Positions 7,209-15,905 of a stretch of DNA of 64,000 bases are shown here, in pieces. The DNA comes from Amycolatopsis nigrescens CSC17Ta-90 (lineage in GTDB: Bacteria > Actinomycetota > Actinomycetes > Mycobacteriales > Pseudonocardiaceae). A model generated the notes under the pieces. That model was not told the origin of the DNA and made no database searches. It was given only the letters and a program-made list of their open reading frames with translations. Location: the NCBI RefSeq assembly GCF_000384315.1, contig NZ_ARVW01000001.1, positions 1,187,746 through 1,251,745 on the forward strand, read 5' to 3'. The translations under genes and the position numbers were made by a program. Every line of letters starts with the position of its first letter. The first letter of the stretch is position 1.

Positions 7209-8474
7209 ATGGGGCAGGAGACCGAGCCCCGGTTCGATCTCGACGCCGTGGCCGGTTTGGGGGACGGGCAGCCGCGCCGGGAACGGCCGAGCACCGTCGG
7301 CGACCGCTACCTGCTCAAGGAGCGGATCGGCACCGGTGGCAGCGCCACGGTCTACCGCGCGACCGACACCGCGACCGGTGCCGAAGTCGCCGTGAAACTG
7401 TTCCACTCCGGCGCGGCGCAGAGCGGCGAGCGCAGGTACGCGCAGGAAATCCGCATCCTCAGCGAGCTGCAGCATCCCGGGCTGGTCGCACTGCACGACG
7501 CCGGCACCGAGAACGAGCGGGCGTTCCTGGTGACGCAGTTGGTCATCGGGGAGACACTGGCGGCCCGGATCCAGTGCGGTGCGCTTTCCGCGGCGGAGAC
7601 CGCCGAACTGGCCACCCCGCTGGCGGAAGCGCTGGCCTACGTCCATTCCACCGGCGTGACGCATCGCGATCTCAAGCCGGCCAATGTGCTGCTCGGCGCG
7701 GACGGCCCGAAGCTGAGCGACTTCGGCATCGCGCGGGCCTTCGACACCACCAGGATGACCGAAAGCGGGGTGGTGCTCGGCACCGCCGCGTACATGGCTC
7801 CCGAGCAGGTCAACGGCGGGGAGATCGGGCCGCCCGCCGACATCTACGCCTTCGGTCTCGTCCTGCTGGAATGCCTCACCGGCCGCCGCGAGTATCCCGG
7901 CACGCTGCTCGAATCGGCGCTGGCCAGGCTGCACCGGAAACCGGTGCTGCCCACCGGGCTTCCCGCGCCGTTCGCCGACCTGCTCCGTCGGATGACCAGT
8001 ATCGACCCCGCGAAACGGCCCAGTAGCACGGAAGTGGCCGCGTCGCTGCACGCACTGCGCGAGGCCGGCGCGCCAACGCGCGCGCTGACCACGCCGCCCA
8101 CTCCGGTGCCGCGTATCGGGAAGCGGCGGTCGCGCCTGCTGCTGGCGCTCGGTGCGCCGCTGGCACTGCTCGCGCTTGGCGCCGTCGCGCTGTTCGGTTC
8201 GGGCGGCGAACCACCCGCGCCCGGCCCGGCGCCGGCCGCGCCGGTGCCCACCTCCCCGGCGGGCACGCCCGCGGCGCCGCAGTCCCCCGCGCCGCCCGCC
8301 ACCGGGCTGGTGGTGCACCAGCTGCCGCCCACCTCGGCCACTTCCGGCGTCGAGCTACCGCCGGCAGCACCGTCGACGAGCGCCGAACCTCCGGGGAAAA
8401 GCGAAAAGCAGGAGAAGAAGAAACAGGCCAAGGAGTCCCGCAAGGCGGAGCGGCAGGACAAGCGCGACGGCTGA
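7209..8474 (+). CDS. Membrane Ser/Thr protein kinase (PknB/Hanks type)
   Basis: Signalling kinase of 421 residues. The cytoplasmic catalytic domain (about 30-285) has the Gly-rich loop IGTGGSATVYRA, VAIK-type VAVKLF, the catalytic loop HRDLKPAN (Asp about 154), DFG at about 171 and APE in AAYMAPEQ. A single membrane helix lies near 305-330 (LLLALGAPLALLALGAVALF). The outside part is a proline/alanine-rich linker (330-395), then a lysine-rich tail full of KEKKKQAKE-like charge, with no PASTA domain. The start ATG 7209 follows AGGAG. It is divergent from soxR. The adjacent STAS gene at 8709 could be a partner, but the 234-bp gap argues against a tight operon. Confidence 0.92.
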   Translation: MGQETEPRFDLDAVAGLGDGQPRRERPSTVGDRYLLKERIGTGGSATVYRATDTATGAEVAVKLFHSGAAQSGERRYAQEIRILSELQHPGLVALHDAGTENERAFLVTQLVIGETLAARIQCGALSAAETAELATPLAEALAYVHSTGVTHRDLKPANVLLGADGPKLSDFGIARAFDTTRMTESGVVLGTAAYMAPEQVNGGEIGPPADIYAFGLVLLECLTGRREYPGTLLESALARLHRKPVLPTGLPAPFADLLRRMTSIDPAKRPSSTEVAASLHALREAGAPTRALTTPPTPVPRIGKRRSRLLLALGAPLALLALGAVALFGSGGEPPAPGPAPAAPVPTSPAGTPAAPQSPAPPATGLVVHQLPPTSATSGVELPPAAPSTSAEPPGKSEKQEKKKQAKESRKAERQDKRDG

Positions 8475-8708
8475 GCTTTTCCATGGTCGACACGGGAGAA
8501 ACGATCTTCACGAGCCTGCCCGGCGGACACGCCCCGACACACCGCCTTCACTCGTTGTGAGGTTGTGCCCAGCCATGGACCCCGATACCGTGCTAACACG
8601 TTCGGTTGAGATAACAGCCGCAGGGAGACCTTCCCCGCTGGGGCGGAGCAGTGAATTTCCGGGTGGCGGTACCTCCCACACAGCATCAGCGTGTGAGGGA
8701 GCAGAGCA

Positions 8709-9098
8709 GTGACGACGTTCGTGCAAAGAACCGTCCGACAGACCACGTCGGGGGCTGGGAAGCTGGTGGTCAGGAAGCGTCGAATGGGCGCGGTCAGAGT
8801 GGTTGAGTTCCGCGGAGATATCGATCAGGCCACCGCGCCGGTCGTGTGCCAAGCGGTGGCCGAAGAACTGCTGACCGGTTCGCGGGCACTGGTACTTGAC
8901 CTGACCATGGTTGGTTTTCTCGGCTGTGCCGGGCTTACCGTGCTGGTGGAGACCGCCGAACAGACCCGGCGGTACGGCTCGCGGCTGAGCCTGGTGTCCA
9001 CCCGTCGCGAAGTTCTGCGCCCGCTGCTGGCCACCAACCTGCGCGATCGGTTCCGCATCCGGCCCTCACTGAGCCGCGCACTACAGGATTTCGAGTAA
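8709..9098 (+). CDS. STAS-domain anti-sigma factor antagonist-like protein
   Basis: A 129-residue SpoIIAA-like protein with about 25 extra N-terminal residues. The STAS fold is clear: VRVVEFRGDIDQATAP, LVLDLTMVGFLGCAGLTVLVE and a C-terminal helix region. In anti-sigma antagonists the loop FLDSSG carries the serine phosphorylated by the anti-sigma kinase. Here the matching residues are FLGCAG, so the phospho-serine is missing and so is the preceding aspartate. It may therefore be a constitutively active antagonist or a scaffold. GTG 8709 was taken as start. A nearby anti-sigma factor or sigma factor was not found in the window. Confidence 0.85.
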   Translation: MTTFVQRTVRQTTSGAGKLVVRKRRMGAVRVVEFRGDIDQATAPVVCQAVAEELLTGSRALVLDLTMVGFLGCAGLTVLVETAEQTRRYGSRLSLVSTRREVLRPLLATNLRDRFRIRPSLSRALQDFE

Positions 9099-9150
9099 CC
9101 GCGAGAAAAGGACGAAAGTCCATTGTGGCCGGTGAATACCGGATACGGCT

Positions 9151-12144
9151 TCATTCCGCGCGCAGCGAATTCCGAACCTGGTTCAGCGCCCTGGCCACAT
9201 CGCGGGCGAACCAGCGCAGGGAAAGCGCTTCGGAAATCGCCAATGCGTCGGTCAAAGCCTGTTCCGCGTCCGCGAGACGCCCGGTGCGAACGTGCAGGGC
9301 GCCGAGACTGCGCAGGGTGTAAGCCTGGCCGCGCCGGTCACCGAGCGACTCGAACAAGGTGCGGCAACGGGCCAGCGCCTCCGCCGCCGGTTCGTACGCG
9401 CGCAGTTGCGCGTGCAGATCGGCGAGGCCGCGCAGCGAATAGGCCACCGCGTGCCGGTGACCGTGCTCGGTGAACAACTCCAGCGACCGGCGCAGGTTCG
9501 CCCCCGCGTCCTCGAGATAACCGGTGTAGCGCTGCGTTTCCCCGAGGCTGCGCAGCACGTGCGCCTCCCAGTGCGGATCCCCGAGGCGGCGCGTGATGAC
9601 CAGCGCCTCGTGCAGCAGGGTGCCGGACTGGTCGTACCTGCCCTGCCGGCGCAGCAGATCCGCCCGACGTTTGATCGCGCTCACCGCCGACCGCTCGTCG
9701 CCGAACTCGCGGGCGAGCCGGAGCGCGCCGAGGAAACACCGGTCCGCGGAATCGAATTCGCCCGCGTCGGAGAACACGCAACCGAACTGGTCCAGTGCCA
9801 CCCCGTGCAGCTGGTGGTCTCCCGACTTCTCCGCCAGCGTAAGGGCTTCGGTCAGGATCTCCCTGGCTTCGGCGGCCCGGCCGGTCTCGGCCAGCACATC
9901 GGACTTCAGCACCAGGGTGTGGCCCAGCTCGGCCTCGTCGCCGAGTGCGGTGAACCGGTTCGCGGCCGCGCGGAAATACCGCAGCGCGGTACCCGCCCTG
10001 GCCTGATGCCAGTGCAGGTTGCCGAGCCGGCGCAGGCTGACCGCCGCCGAGCGCGAGTCACCGGCCCACCTCGCCGCGACCAGCCCCAGCACGGTCGCGC
10101 TGTGCGCGGACCGCAGCCCCGGCCGCGTCTCGCAGATCGCGCCGAAGGTGTCAGCCAGCGTCCAGGCCCGGGTCCACCAGCCCCGCCGCAGTGCCGCGTA
10201 GAGCAGCGCGACGACGTTCTCCGCCTCCTCCCCCGACCACAGCGCCAGGCTCGACTTCGCGGCCGCCGAACCCGCGCCGTCCAGCGCGAAATCGAGCATG
10301 CCGCGCAGCGCCCGGTCCAGGGTCCGCGGGGTCTCCTCCAGCTCGGCCCGTTCCCTGGCGAACTCGGCGATCAGGTCGTGCGGCTGGTAGCGCACCTGGT
10401 CGAAGGCGTCCCGGCCGCGCACCTGCAGCAGCTGCGCCTCGACCAGCGCCTCGGCGGCGTCACGCCCGGCGTCCTCGGTGTCAGCGGCCTTTTCCGGACT
10501 GTCGGTCTTTTCGGTGTTCGCTGTGTCCTGGCCGGCGGATTCGAGCAGCCGGGAGATCATGGCGCGGGACACCGCGGGCAGCCCGAGCGCGGCCAGCAGC
10601 CGCAGCGCCCGCCGCGGCTGGGGCCCGCACTCCGCGTAGCTCAGCCCGATGGTGGCCCGGACGTCCAGGTCCCCCGCGCGCAGCTCGGCCAGCCTCGACC
10701 GGCCGGCGCCGATCCTGGTGGCCAGCTCGTCGATGGTCTCGTGCGGGCGGGCGCCCAGCTTGGCGCCGACTATGCGCACCGCCAGCGGCAGCCCGGCGCA
10801 GTGACCGAGCAGCGTCTCGGCCGCGGCCGGCGCGCCGGCGACCCGGTCCGCGCCGACGATCCTGGTGAGCAGCTCGTGCGCCTCCTGGCCGGTGAACGCA
10901 CCGACCCCGATGGTGACCGCGCCGGCGAGGCCGAGCATCCGGCGCCGGGCGGTGACCAGCACCGCGCAGCCGGACCCGCCCGGCAGCAGCGCCCGCACCT
11001 GCGCCTCGTCCCGCGCACCGTCCAGCAGCACCAGCACCCGCGCGTCCGCGGTCCGGCTGCGCCACAGCTGCTGCCGTTCCAGGAAACCGACCGGGACCGA
11101 CTCCTCGTCCACCCCCAGCGCGAGCAGGAACCGGCGCAGCACCTCGGCCGGCTGCCCCGGCTCGGCGGTGAGGTCGGCGGCCACCTGCCCGCCGTCGAAC
11201 TCGCGCCGGACCAGGTGCGCGGCCCGCACCGCGAGGGTGCTCTTGCCGACCCCGCCCGGCCCGCTGAGCAGCACCAGCCGGTTGTACGGCCCGGTCAGCT
11301 CGGCGCGGATCCGGTCCAGCAGCTCTGCCCTGCCGACGAAATCGGGCAGCCGCGGCGGCAGCTGCGCCGGCCGGGCCGGCGCCTCCGGCATCAGCAGCGG
11401 CCGCGCCTTCGGCACCGGGTCGAGCAGCGTCTGCGCCCAGCGCAGCCGTGCGCCCGGTGCCGCGCCGAGGCCGGCCAGCGCGCTGCGGGTGCTGTCGAAA
11501 ACGGCTTTGGCGTCGGTTCGCCTGCCCACCTTGACCAGCGCGTCGACCAGCAGGGCGGCGATGTTCTCCTGGCTCGGGTCCCGGTTGAGCAGCTCGGTCA
11601 GGCCGGTGATCGCCTCGGGCAGCCTGCCCAGCGCGATGTCCACGCCGAAGCCCTGCTCCAGCGCGGCCAGCCGGCGTTCCTCCAGCCCACCGGCGTAACC
11701 GCTGAGCAGCGGGCCGCGTCCGGTGTCCTGCAGCGCCGAACCGCGCCAGAGTGCCAGCCCGGTGCGAAGCAGGTGGTCGGCCTCGAGGTACTCGCCGGCC
11801 TCGGCCGCGTCCCGGCCGTCCTCGGTGAGCCGGATGAACTCGGTCGCGTCGAACTGCCGCGGGTCCACGTCCAGCAGGTAGCAACCGTGCCTGGTGCGGA
11901 GCACGTGCTCGGCGGACCTGGCGGGCAGGTCCGGGCAGAGCAGCTTGCGCAGCGCCGAGATCCGGCCCTGCAGCACGGCAGGGTACGACTGCGGTGGGCG
12001 GTCCGGCCAGAGCTCGTCGATCAGCGTCTCCATCGGCACCGGCTGGTTCGCCTTGCTCAGCAGTACCGCCAGCACGGTGCGGACCTGTCTTGGTCCCACC
12101 GGTGCCCCGTCGAGCTCTGTCGCACCCAGCACGCCGAAACGCAA
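9151..12144 (-). CDS. AfsR/SARP-family regulator with NB-ARC ATPase and TPR domains
   Basis: Large transcriptional regulator of 997 residues. The N-terminus has an OmpR-type DNA-binding domain (about 1-95: LIDELWPD ... VLQGRISALRKLL), then the bacterial transcriptional activation domain (about 95-245). The STAND-type ATPase has P-loop LLSGPGGVGKSTLAV (Lys about 301) and the RNBS-like ARVLVLLDGARDEAQV. The C-terminal 400 residues are helical TPR-like repeats (SLGETQRYTGYLEDA, SLGALHVRTGRLADA). The order matches Streptomyces AfsR, a global activator of secondary metabolism. The start appears to be TTG 12144; no alternative ATG fits. It is divergent from the PfkB gene and convergent with the STAS gene. 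No biosynthetic cluster lies next to it. Confidence 0.9.
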   Translation of the reverse strand: MRFGVLGATELDGAPVGPRQVRTVLAVLLSKANQPVPMETLIDELWPDRPPQSYPAVLQGRISALRKLLCPDLPARSAEHVLRTRHGCYLLDVDPRQFDATEFIRLTEDGRDAAEAGEYLEADHLLRTGLALWRGSALQDTGRGPLLSGYAGGLEERRLAALEQGFGVDIALGRLPEAITGLTELLNRDPSQENIAALLVDALVKVGRRTDAKAVFDSTRSALAGLGAAPGARLRWAQTLLDPVPKARPLLMPEAPARPAQLPPRLPDFVGRAELLDRIRAELTGPYNRLVLLSGPGGVGKSTLAVRAAHLVRREFDGGQVAADLTAEPGQPAEVLRRFLLALGVDEESVPVGFLERQQLWRSRTADARVLVLLDGARDEAQVRALLPGGSGCAVLVTARRRMLGLAGAVTIGVGAFTGQEAHELLTRIVGADRVAGAPAAAETLLGHCAGLPLAVRIVGAKLGARPHETIDELATRIGAGRSRLAELRAGDLDVRATIGLSYAECGPQPRRALRLLAALGLPAVSRAMISRLLESAGQDTANTEKTDSPEKAADTEDAGRDAAEALVEAQLLQVRGRDAFDQVRYQPHDLIAEFARERAELEETPRTLDRALRGMLDFALDGAGSAAAKSSLALWSGEEAENVVALLYAALRRGWWTRAWTLADTFGAICETRPGLRSAHSATVLGLVAARWAGDSRSAAVSLRRLGNLHWHQARAGTALRYFRAAANRFTALGDEAELGHTLVLKSDVLAETGRAAEAREILTEALTLAEKSGDHQLHGVALDQFGCVFSDAGEFDSADRCFLGALRLAREFGDERSAVSAIKRRADLLRRQGRYDQSGTLLHEALVITRRLGDPHWEAHVLRSLGETQRYTGYLEDAGANLRRSLELFTEHGHRHAVAYSLRGLADLHAQLRAYEPAAEALARCRTLFESLGDRRGQAYTLRSLGALHVRTGRLADAEQALTDALAISEALSLRWFARDVARALNQVRNSLRAE

Positions 12145-12265
12145 TCCGAAACCCCCGTATCCCGAAAGGTCATCTTCTCAGCATCTAACGCTCTCCGTGC
12201 GGGGTTCAGTGCGCGAAGTGCGGAACTAGCGTCTGGGATCAGCCGCCAGTGGGTACCGGACAAGT

Positions 12266-13210
12266 ATGGACAAACAGGTCATGGTGTTCGCGCCCTCGCC
12301 AGAACTCACCGTCACCGTGGAGGACCGCGACGGTGAAGCCGACATCCACCTGCACGCGGGCGGCCAGGGAGTCTGGCAGTCCAGGATGATCGCCTCGCTC
12401 GGGGTGCCCGTGGTGCTCTGCGCGGCGTTCGGCGGCGAGACTGGCCGGGTGCTGCGCAGCCTGCTGACCGCCGGCGGCATCGAGCTGATCGACCAGGACG
12501 TGACCGCGCGCAACGGCGGCTACGTGCACGACCGGCGCGGCGACTCCGGACGGCAGCCGGTGGCCGGAATGCCGGGGGACGCGTTGTCCCGGCACGAGCT
12601 GGACGAGCTCTACGAGACCACCCTGCTGCGCGGGCTGGCCAGCGAGACCGCGGTGCTGAGCGGCACCTGGCATCCGCGGCCGGTGCCCGCCGACGTGTAC
12701 CGCAGGCTGGCGGGCGACCTCACCGCGAACGGCTGCCGGGTGATCGCCGACCTTTCCGGCGAACGCCTCGACGCCGCCCTCGAAGGCGGCCTGCACCTGG
12801 TCAAGGTCAGTCACGAGGAGATGCTCGAAGACCGGCGGGCGGACGGCGAAGAGCCGGCCGAGTTGATCGAGGGCATGTGGCGGCTGCGCGAGCACGGCGC
12901 CGCCGCGGTGGTGGTGTCCAGGGCATCGGCCCCCGCGCTGGCCCTTTTCGACGATACGGTCTGGGAGGTACACGGCCCCGAACTGCACACCGTGGACACC
13001 CGGGGCGCCGGCGACTCGATGACGGGTGCGATGGCCGCGGCACTCACCCAGGGTGCGGAGCTGCCGGACGCGATCCGGCTCGGCGCGGCCGCCGGCGCGC
13101 TGAACGTGACCAGGCACGGGCTGGGGTCCAGTAGCGGCGAAGGCGCCGCCGAGCTCGTCGACCGGGTCGAGCTGCGCCGTCACCAGCCGAAGCGGAAGGG
13201 ACATCCATGA
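12266..13210 (+). CDS. PfkB-family sugar/nucleoside kinase
   Basis: A ribokinase-fold kinase of 314 residues. It starts VMVFAPSPELTVTVE and keeps the GGQG motif of the substrate-binding lid (HLHAGGQGVWQSRM), as in 1-phosphofructokinase and tagatose kinases. The C-terminal signature DTRGAGDSMTGAMAAAL has the catalytic aspartate of GAGD. The exact substrate is uncertain; hexose phosphate is suggested by the N-terminus. The stop overlaps the SurE start (ATGA), so the two are co-translated, pairing a kinase with a phosphatase. The start ATG 12266 lacks a strong ribosome site. Confidence 0.82.
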   Translation: MDKQVMVFAPSPELTVTVEDRDGEADIHLHAGGQGVWQSRMIASLGVPVVLCAAFGGETGRVLRSLLTAGGIELIDQDVTARNGGYVHDRRGDSGRQPVAGMPGDALSRHELDELYETTLLRGLASETAVLSGTWHPRPVPADVYRRLAGDLTANGCRVIADLSGERLDAALEGGLHLVKVSHEEMLEDRRADGEEPAELIEGMWRLREHGAAAVVVSRASAPALALFDDTVWEVHGPELHTVDTRGAGDSMTGAMAAALTQGAELPDAIRLGAAAGALNVTRHGLGSSSGEGAAELVDRVELRRHQPKRKGHP

Positions 13211-13965
13211 CGCGGCTTCGCGCCCTGATCACCAACGACGACGGCTTCGACTCCGAAGGACTGGCCGTGCTCGCGCGGGCGGCCGTGGCGGCCGGGCTGG
13301 AGGTGGTGGTGGCCGCGCCGCACGCGGAGGCCAGCGGCACCGGCGCCGGGCTGACCGTGCTCACCGAGGAGGGCAGGTCGGTGATCGAGCGGGCGCACCG
13401 GCCGGGGCTGCCCGACGTGCCCTGCTACACCGTTTCCGCACATCCGGCGTTCATCACCCTGGCGGCGCTCGACGGCGACTTCGGGCCGCCGCCCGACCTG
13501 GTGCTGTCCGGGGTGAACCGGGGCATGAACCTGGGCAAGCCGGTGATCCACTCCGGCACGGTCGGTGCCGCGCTGACCGCCGGCACGAACGGTGTGCGCG
13601 GGCTGGCGATCTCGGTCGAGGCGGACGAGATCGCGCCGCCGCGCTGGCCGGACCCCGGTGGCATCCCGGCGCAGGCCATCGAACTGCTGCTCCGCACCCC
13701 GGCCGGCACCGTGCTCAACGTCAACATCCCCGATCTGCCGCCGGACGCGCTCAAACCGCTCAGCACGGCCACCCTGGCCACCGCCGGCGCGGTGCAGAGC
13801 CTGCTGTCCCACGAGCGGGGCGGGGACGAGGTGGTCACCACCGAGATCGGCGAGCAGGCCGAGCCGGGCACCGACGTCTACCTGGTGAACCGCCAGGTCC
13901 CCACGGTGACCGCGCTGCGCCCGGTCGCCGAGGACACCGCCCTTGACCTGACCGGCTACCTCTAG
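13207..13965 (+). CDS. surE: 5'/3'-nucleotidase SurE
   Basis: Metal-dependent phosphatase of 252 residues that removes phosphate from nucleoside monophosphates. Family motifs are intact: ITNDDGFDSEGL with the metal-binding Asp-Asp, LVLSGVNRGMNLG with the conserved asparagine, and HSGTVGAALTAGTNGVRGLAIS. The C-terminus follows NVNIPDLP as in other SurE proteins. It overlaps the PfkB gene by four bases, which suggests a joint role in clearing or recycling a phosphorylated compound. Its stop is only 4 bp inside the end of the convergent TPR fragment. Confidence 0.92.
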   Translation: MTRLRALITNDDGFDSEGLAVLARAAVAAGLEVVVAAPHAEASGTGAGLTVLTEEGRSVIERAHRPGLPDVPCYTVSAHPAFITLAALDGDFGPPPDLVLSGVNRGMNLGKPVIHSGTVGAALTAGTNGVRGLAISVEADEIAPPRWPDPGGIPAQAIELLLRTPAGTVLNVNIPDLPPDALKPLSTATLATAGAVQSLLSHERGGDEVVTTEIGEQAEPGTDVYLVNRQVPTVTALRPVAEDTALDLTGYL

Positions 13966-15440
13966 CCGCCGAGGACGGAGTCGGCGAGGGCGAGGGCTTC
14001 GGCACGGTTGAGGGCGAGTCCTTCGGCGTAGGCGGCGTCGAAGGCGGCGTCGCCGAGGTGGGTGCGGGCCAGGTCGGACACCCGGGTCACGTCCGGGTCG
14101 GCGATCGACGGTGCGCCGCTGAGGGCGTCGCCGGCGCCGAGCAGCCGGGCGGCCCGCGCCGGGTCGCCGCCGGCCACGGCGACCCCGGCCAGCGCCAGCA
14201 GCACCACCGCGTGCAGGTCGAGGAAATCCTTGCCGGCGGCGAAATCCGCCGCCTGCCGCAGCCACCGGCGGGCCTCGGCCGGTTCCCCTTCGACCTCGGC
14301 GAGCCGGCCGAGCGAGATCCACAGGTACACGCGCACCAGGTCCGTGTTGAACAACCCGGGCGGGCACTCGTCCGCCACCCGGGTGTAAAGCGCGCGGGCC
14401 TCGGTGAGCTCGCCGCGGAGCCGGGCCAGGTCGCCGAGGCCGAGGTGCGCGGTGCCCAGCTGGGTCGGCGCACCAGCGCGACCGGCCAGCTCGGCCGAGC
14501 GCTGATAGTCCTGCTCCGCGCCGTCGAGGTCCCCGGTGCGCATTCGGTAGCCGCCCCGGCGGGCGAGCAGGTCGGCGGTCTCCTCGGTGGCGCCGAGCTC
14601 CGTGGTCAGCTCGATGCCCTCGTCGAACAGCGCCAGCGCCCGCTCCCGATCCCCGCGCTGACCGGCGATCGGGGCCAGCTCACCGATCACCTGGCTCATC
14701 CCCCACCGCTCACCGATCGCGCGGAACTGCCGCAGTGCGGCGGTGAAACGCCGTTCGGCCTCGATCAGGTCACCCTGGAACACGGCCATGAAACCCTCGC
14801 TCAACGGCACCATCGCCTGGCTCCACGGGTCGGCGCCGAGCAGTTTCTCCGGCTGCCCGGACAGCAGCTCGCCGTCGTCCGGCGGACCGGACCTCAGTGC
14901 CCAGAACATGGTCAGGAACGGCTGCGCCGGCGGCCCGGTGCGGGCCTTGGCCAGCCGGTCCAGCGTGGCCAGCTGGGCGCGCAGCGGTTCGTGGTCCGCC
15001 ATGCCGAAAGCGGCGTTGAGCACGCACAGCACGTATTCCTCTTCCAGGCCCTCCGGCGGCTCGCTGCCCAGTTTCAGGGCCAGCTGGTAGCTCAGCGTCG
15101 AGCTGTCGGACCGGCCGCGCAGCCACCAGTACATGGACAGTGCGCTGATGAGTTGGAGGGCGAGGGTGGTGTTGTGGTCGATGGTCCAGCGGAGTGCGGT
15201 GTGGAGGTTGGGGTAGTCGGTGTCGAGTTGGGTGAGCCAGTGGAGTTGGTGGGTGGTGCGTAGGTGGGGGTCTGCGGTTTGGGCGAGGTGGAGGTAGTAG
15301 GTGGCGTGGGTGTGGTGGAGGTGGTGGGTGTGGTCGGGGTCGAGGTGGGTGGTGCAGAAGGCGCGGATGGTGTCGAGCATGCGGTAGCGGTTGTCGGTGG
15401 TGGTGAGTAGGGATTTGTCGGCCACACTGCGGGTTGTTGG
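13962..15440 (-). pseudogene. C-terminal TPR part of a broken AfsR-like regulator
   Basis: This frame begins inside a protein, at SVADKSLLTTTDNRYRMLDTIRAF, a sequence that in AfsR-like regulators follows the ATPase domain. About 480 residues of TPR-like helical repeats follow (for example LGDLARLRGELTEARALYTR). It has no DNA-binding or ATPase domain and no start site of its own. The missing N-terminal part lies at 15906-17128 on the same strand. Between them is a 465-bp inverted copy of the gene's own 5' end. Together the pieces would make one regulator lacking about 200 residues, so this is probably an assembly fault and not a natural pseudogene. Codon use changes sharply near 15140. Confidence 0.75.
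15140..15433 (-). other. Coding tract with strongly skewed base and codon use
   Basis: The minus-strand coding sequence becomes C-rich and almost free of G at third positions, with CAA, CTA and GCA codons in place of the CAG, CTG and GCG used elsewhere. It encodes a His/Thr/Leu-rich stretch such as HTHHLHHTHATYYLHLAQ. The plus strand is correspondingly G/T-rich with many GGTGG runs. The switch back to normal usage is abrupt near SMYWWLRGR. Confidence 0.7.
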
Positions 15441-15905
15441 GTTCACCACGCACACGGCCGGAGGAGATCACCGGAGGCCTGCGCCGCTCGCCGGGTGCTC
15501 ACCTGACCCGCTTCCGCCCGCGTGAAATCATCGCTGGATGCGGTTCGGGGATTCTTGGTCCGGTGCTCGCCAGGTGTGCCGACGGGAGCCCCGGCCGTGC
15601 TCGGCGGGCCGCGCGGCGCGGGCGTTGGCTCGCGTTGCTGGCGGCCGAGGCGGGGGCGGGTGGTCCCGACCGACCGGCTGATCGACGGGATGTACGCGGG
15701 ACGCGCCGCCGGAAGGCGCGGCGAACGCCCTGCAGTCCCAGGTTTCCCGGCTGCGCCGCAGGCTCGGTGACGCGGGGCTGGTGGAGCTGCATCCGGCGGG
15801 GTTACCGGCTAGCGGTCGATCCGGCGGAGGTGGACGCGCACCGGTTCACCGAACTGGCCGGCACCGGACGGGCGGCACTGGCGGGCGGCGAATACCGGCG
15901 TGCCG
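15441..15905 (+). repeat. Inverted copy (arm 1) of the 5' end of the regulator and 3' end of the aminotransferase gene
   Basis: Read on the plus strand, this segment repeats the minus-strand sequence from 17228 down to 16768: the last codons of the aminotransferase gene, the intergenic bases and the first 120 or so codons of the regulator. Nearly all differences are single-base insertions or losses in short G or C runs (for example after 15455, near 15547, 15590, 15627 and 15690), which destroy the reading frame. Almost no substitutions were seen. This pattern fits a fold-back or contig-join error. Confidence 0.85.

Noticed and set aside
9292..12336. Plus-strand frame of 1014 codons antisense to the AfsR-like gene
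   Set aside because: Gln/Arg/Pro-rich shadow; the minus-strand protein has complete domain structure.
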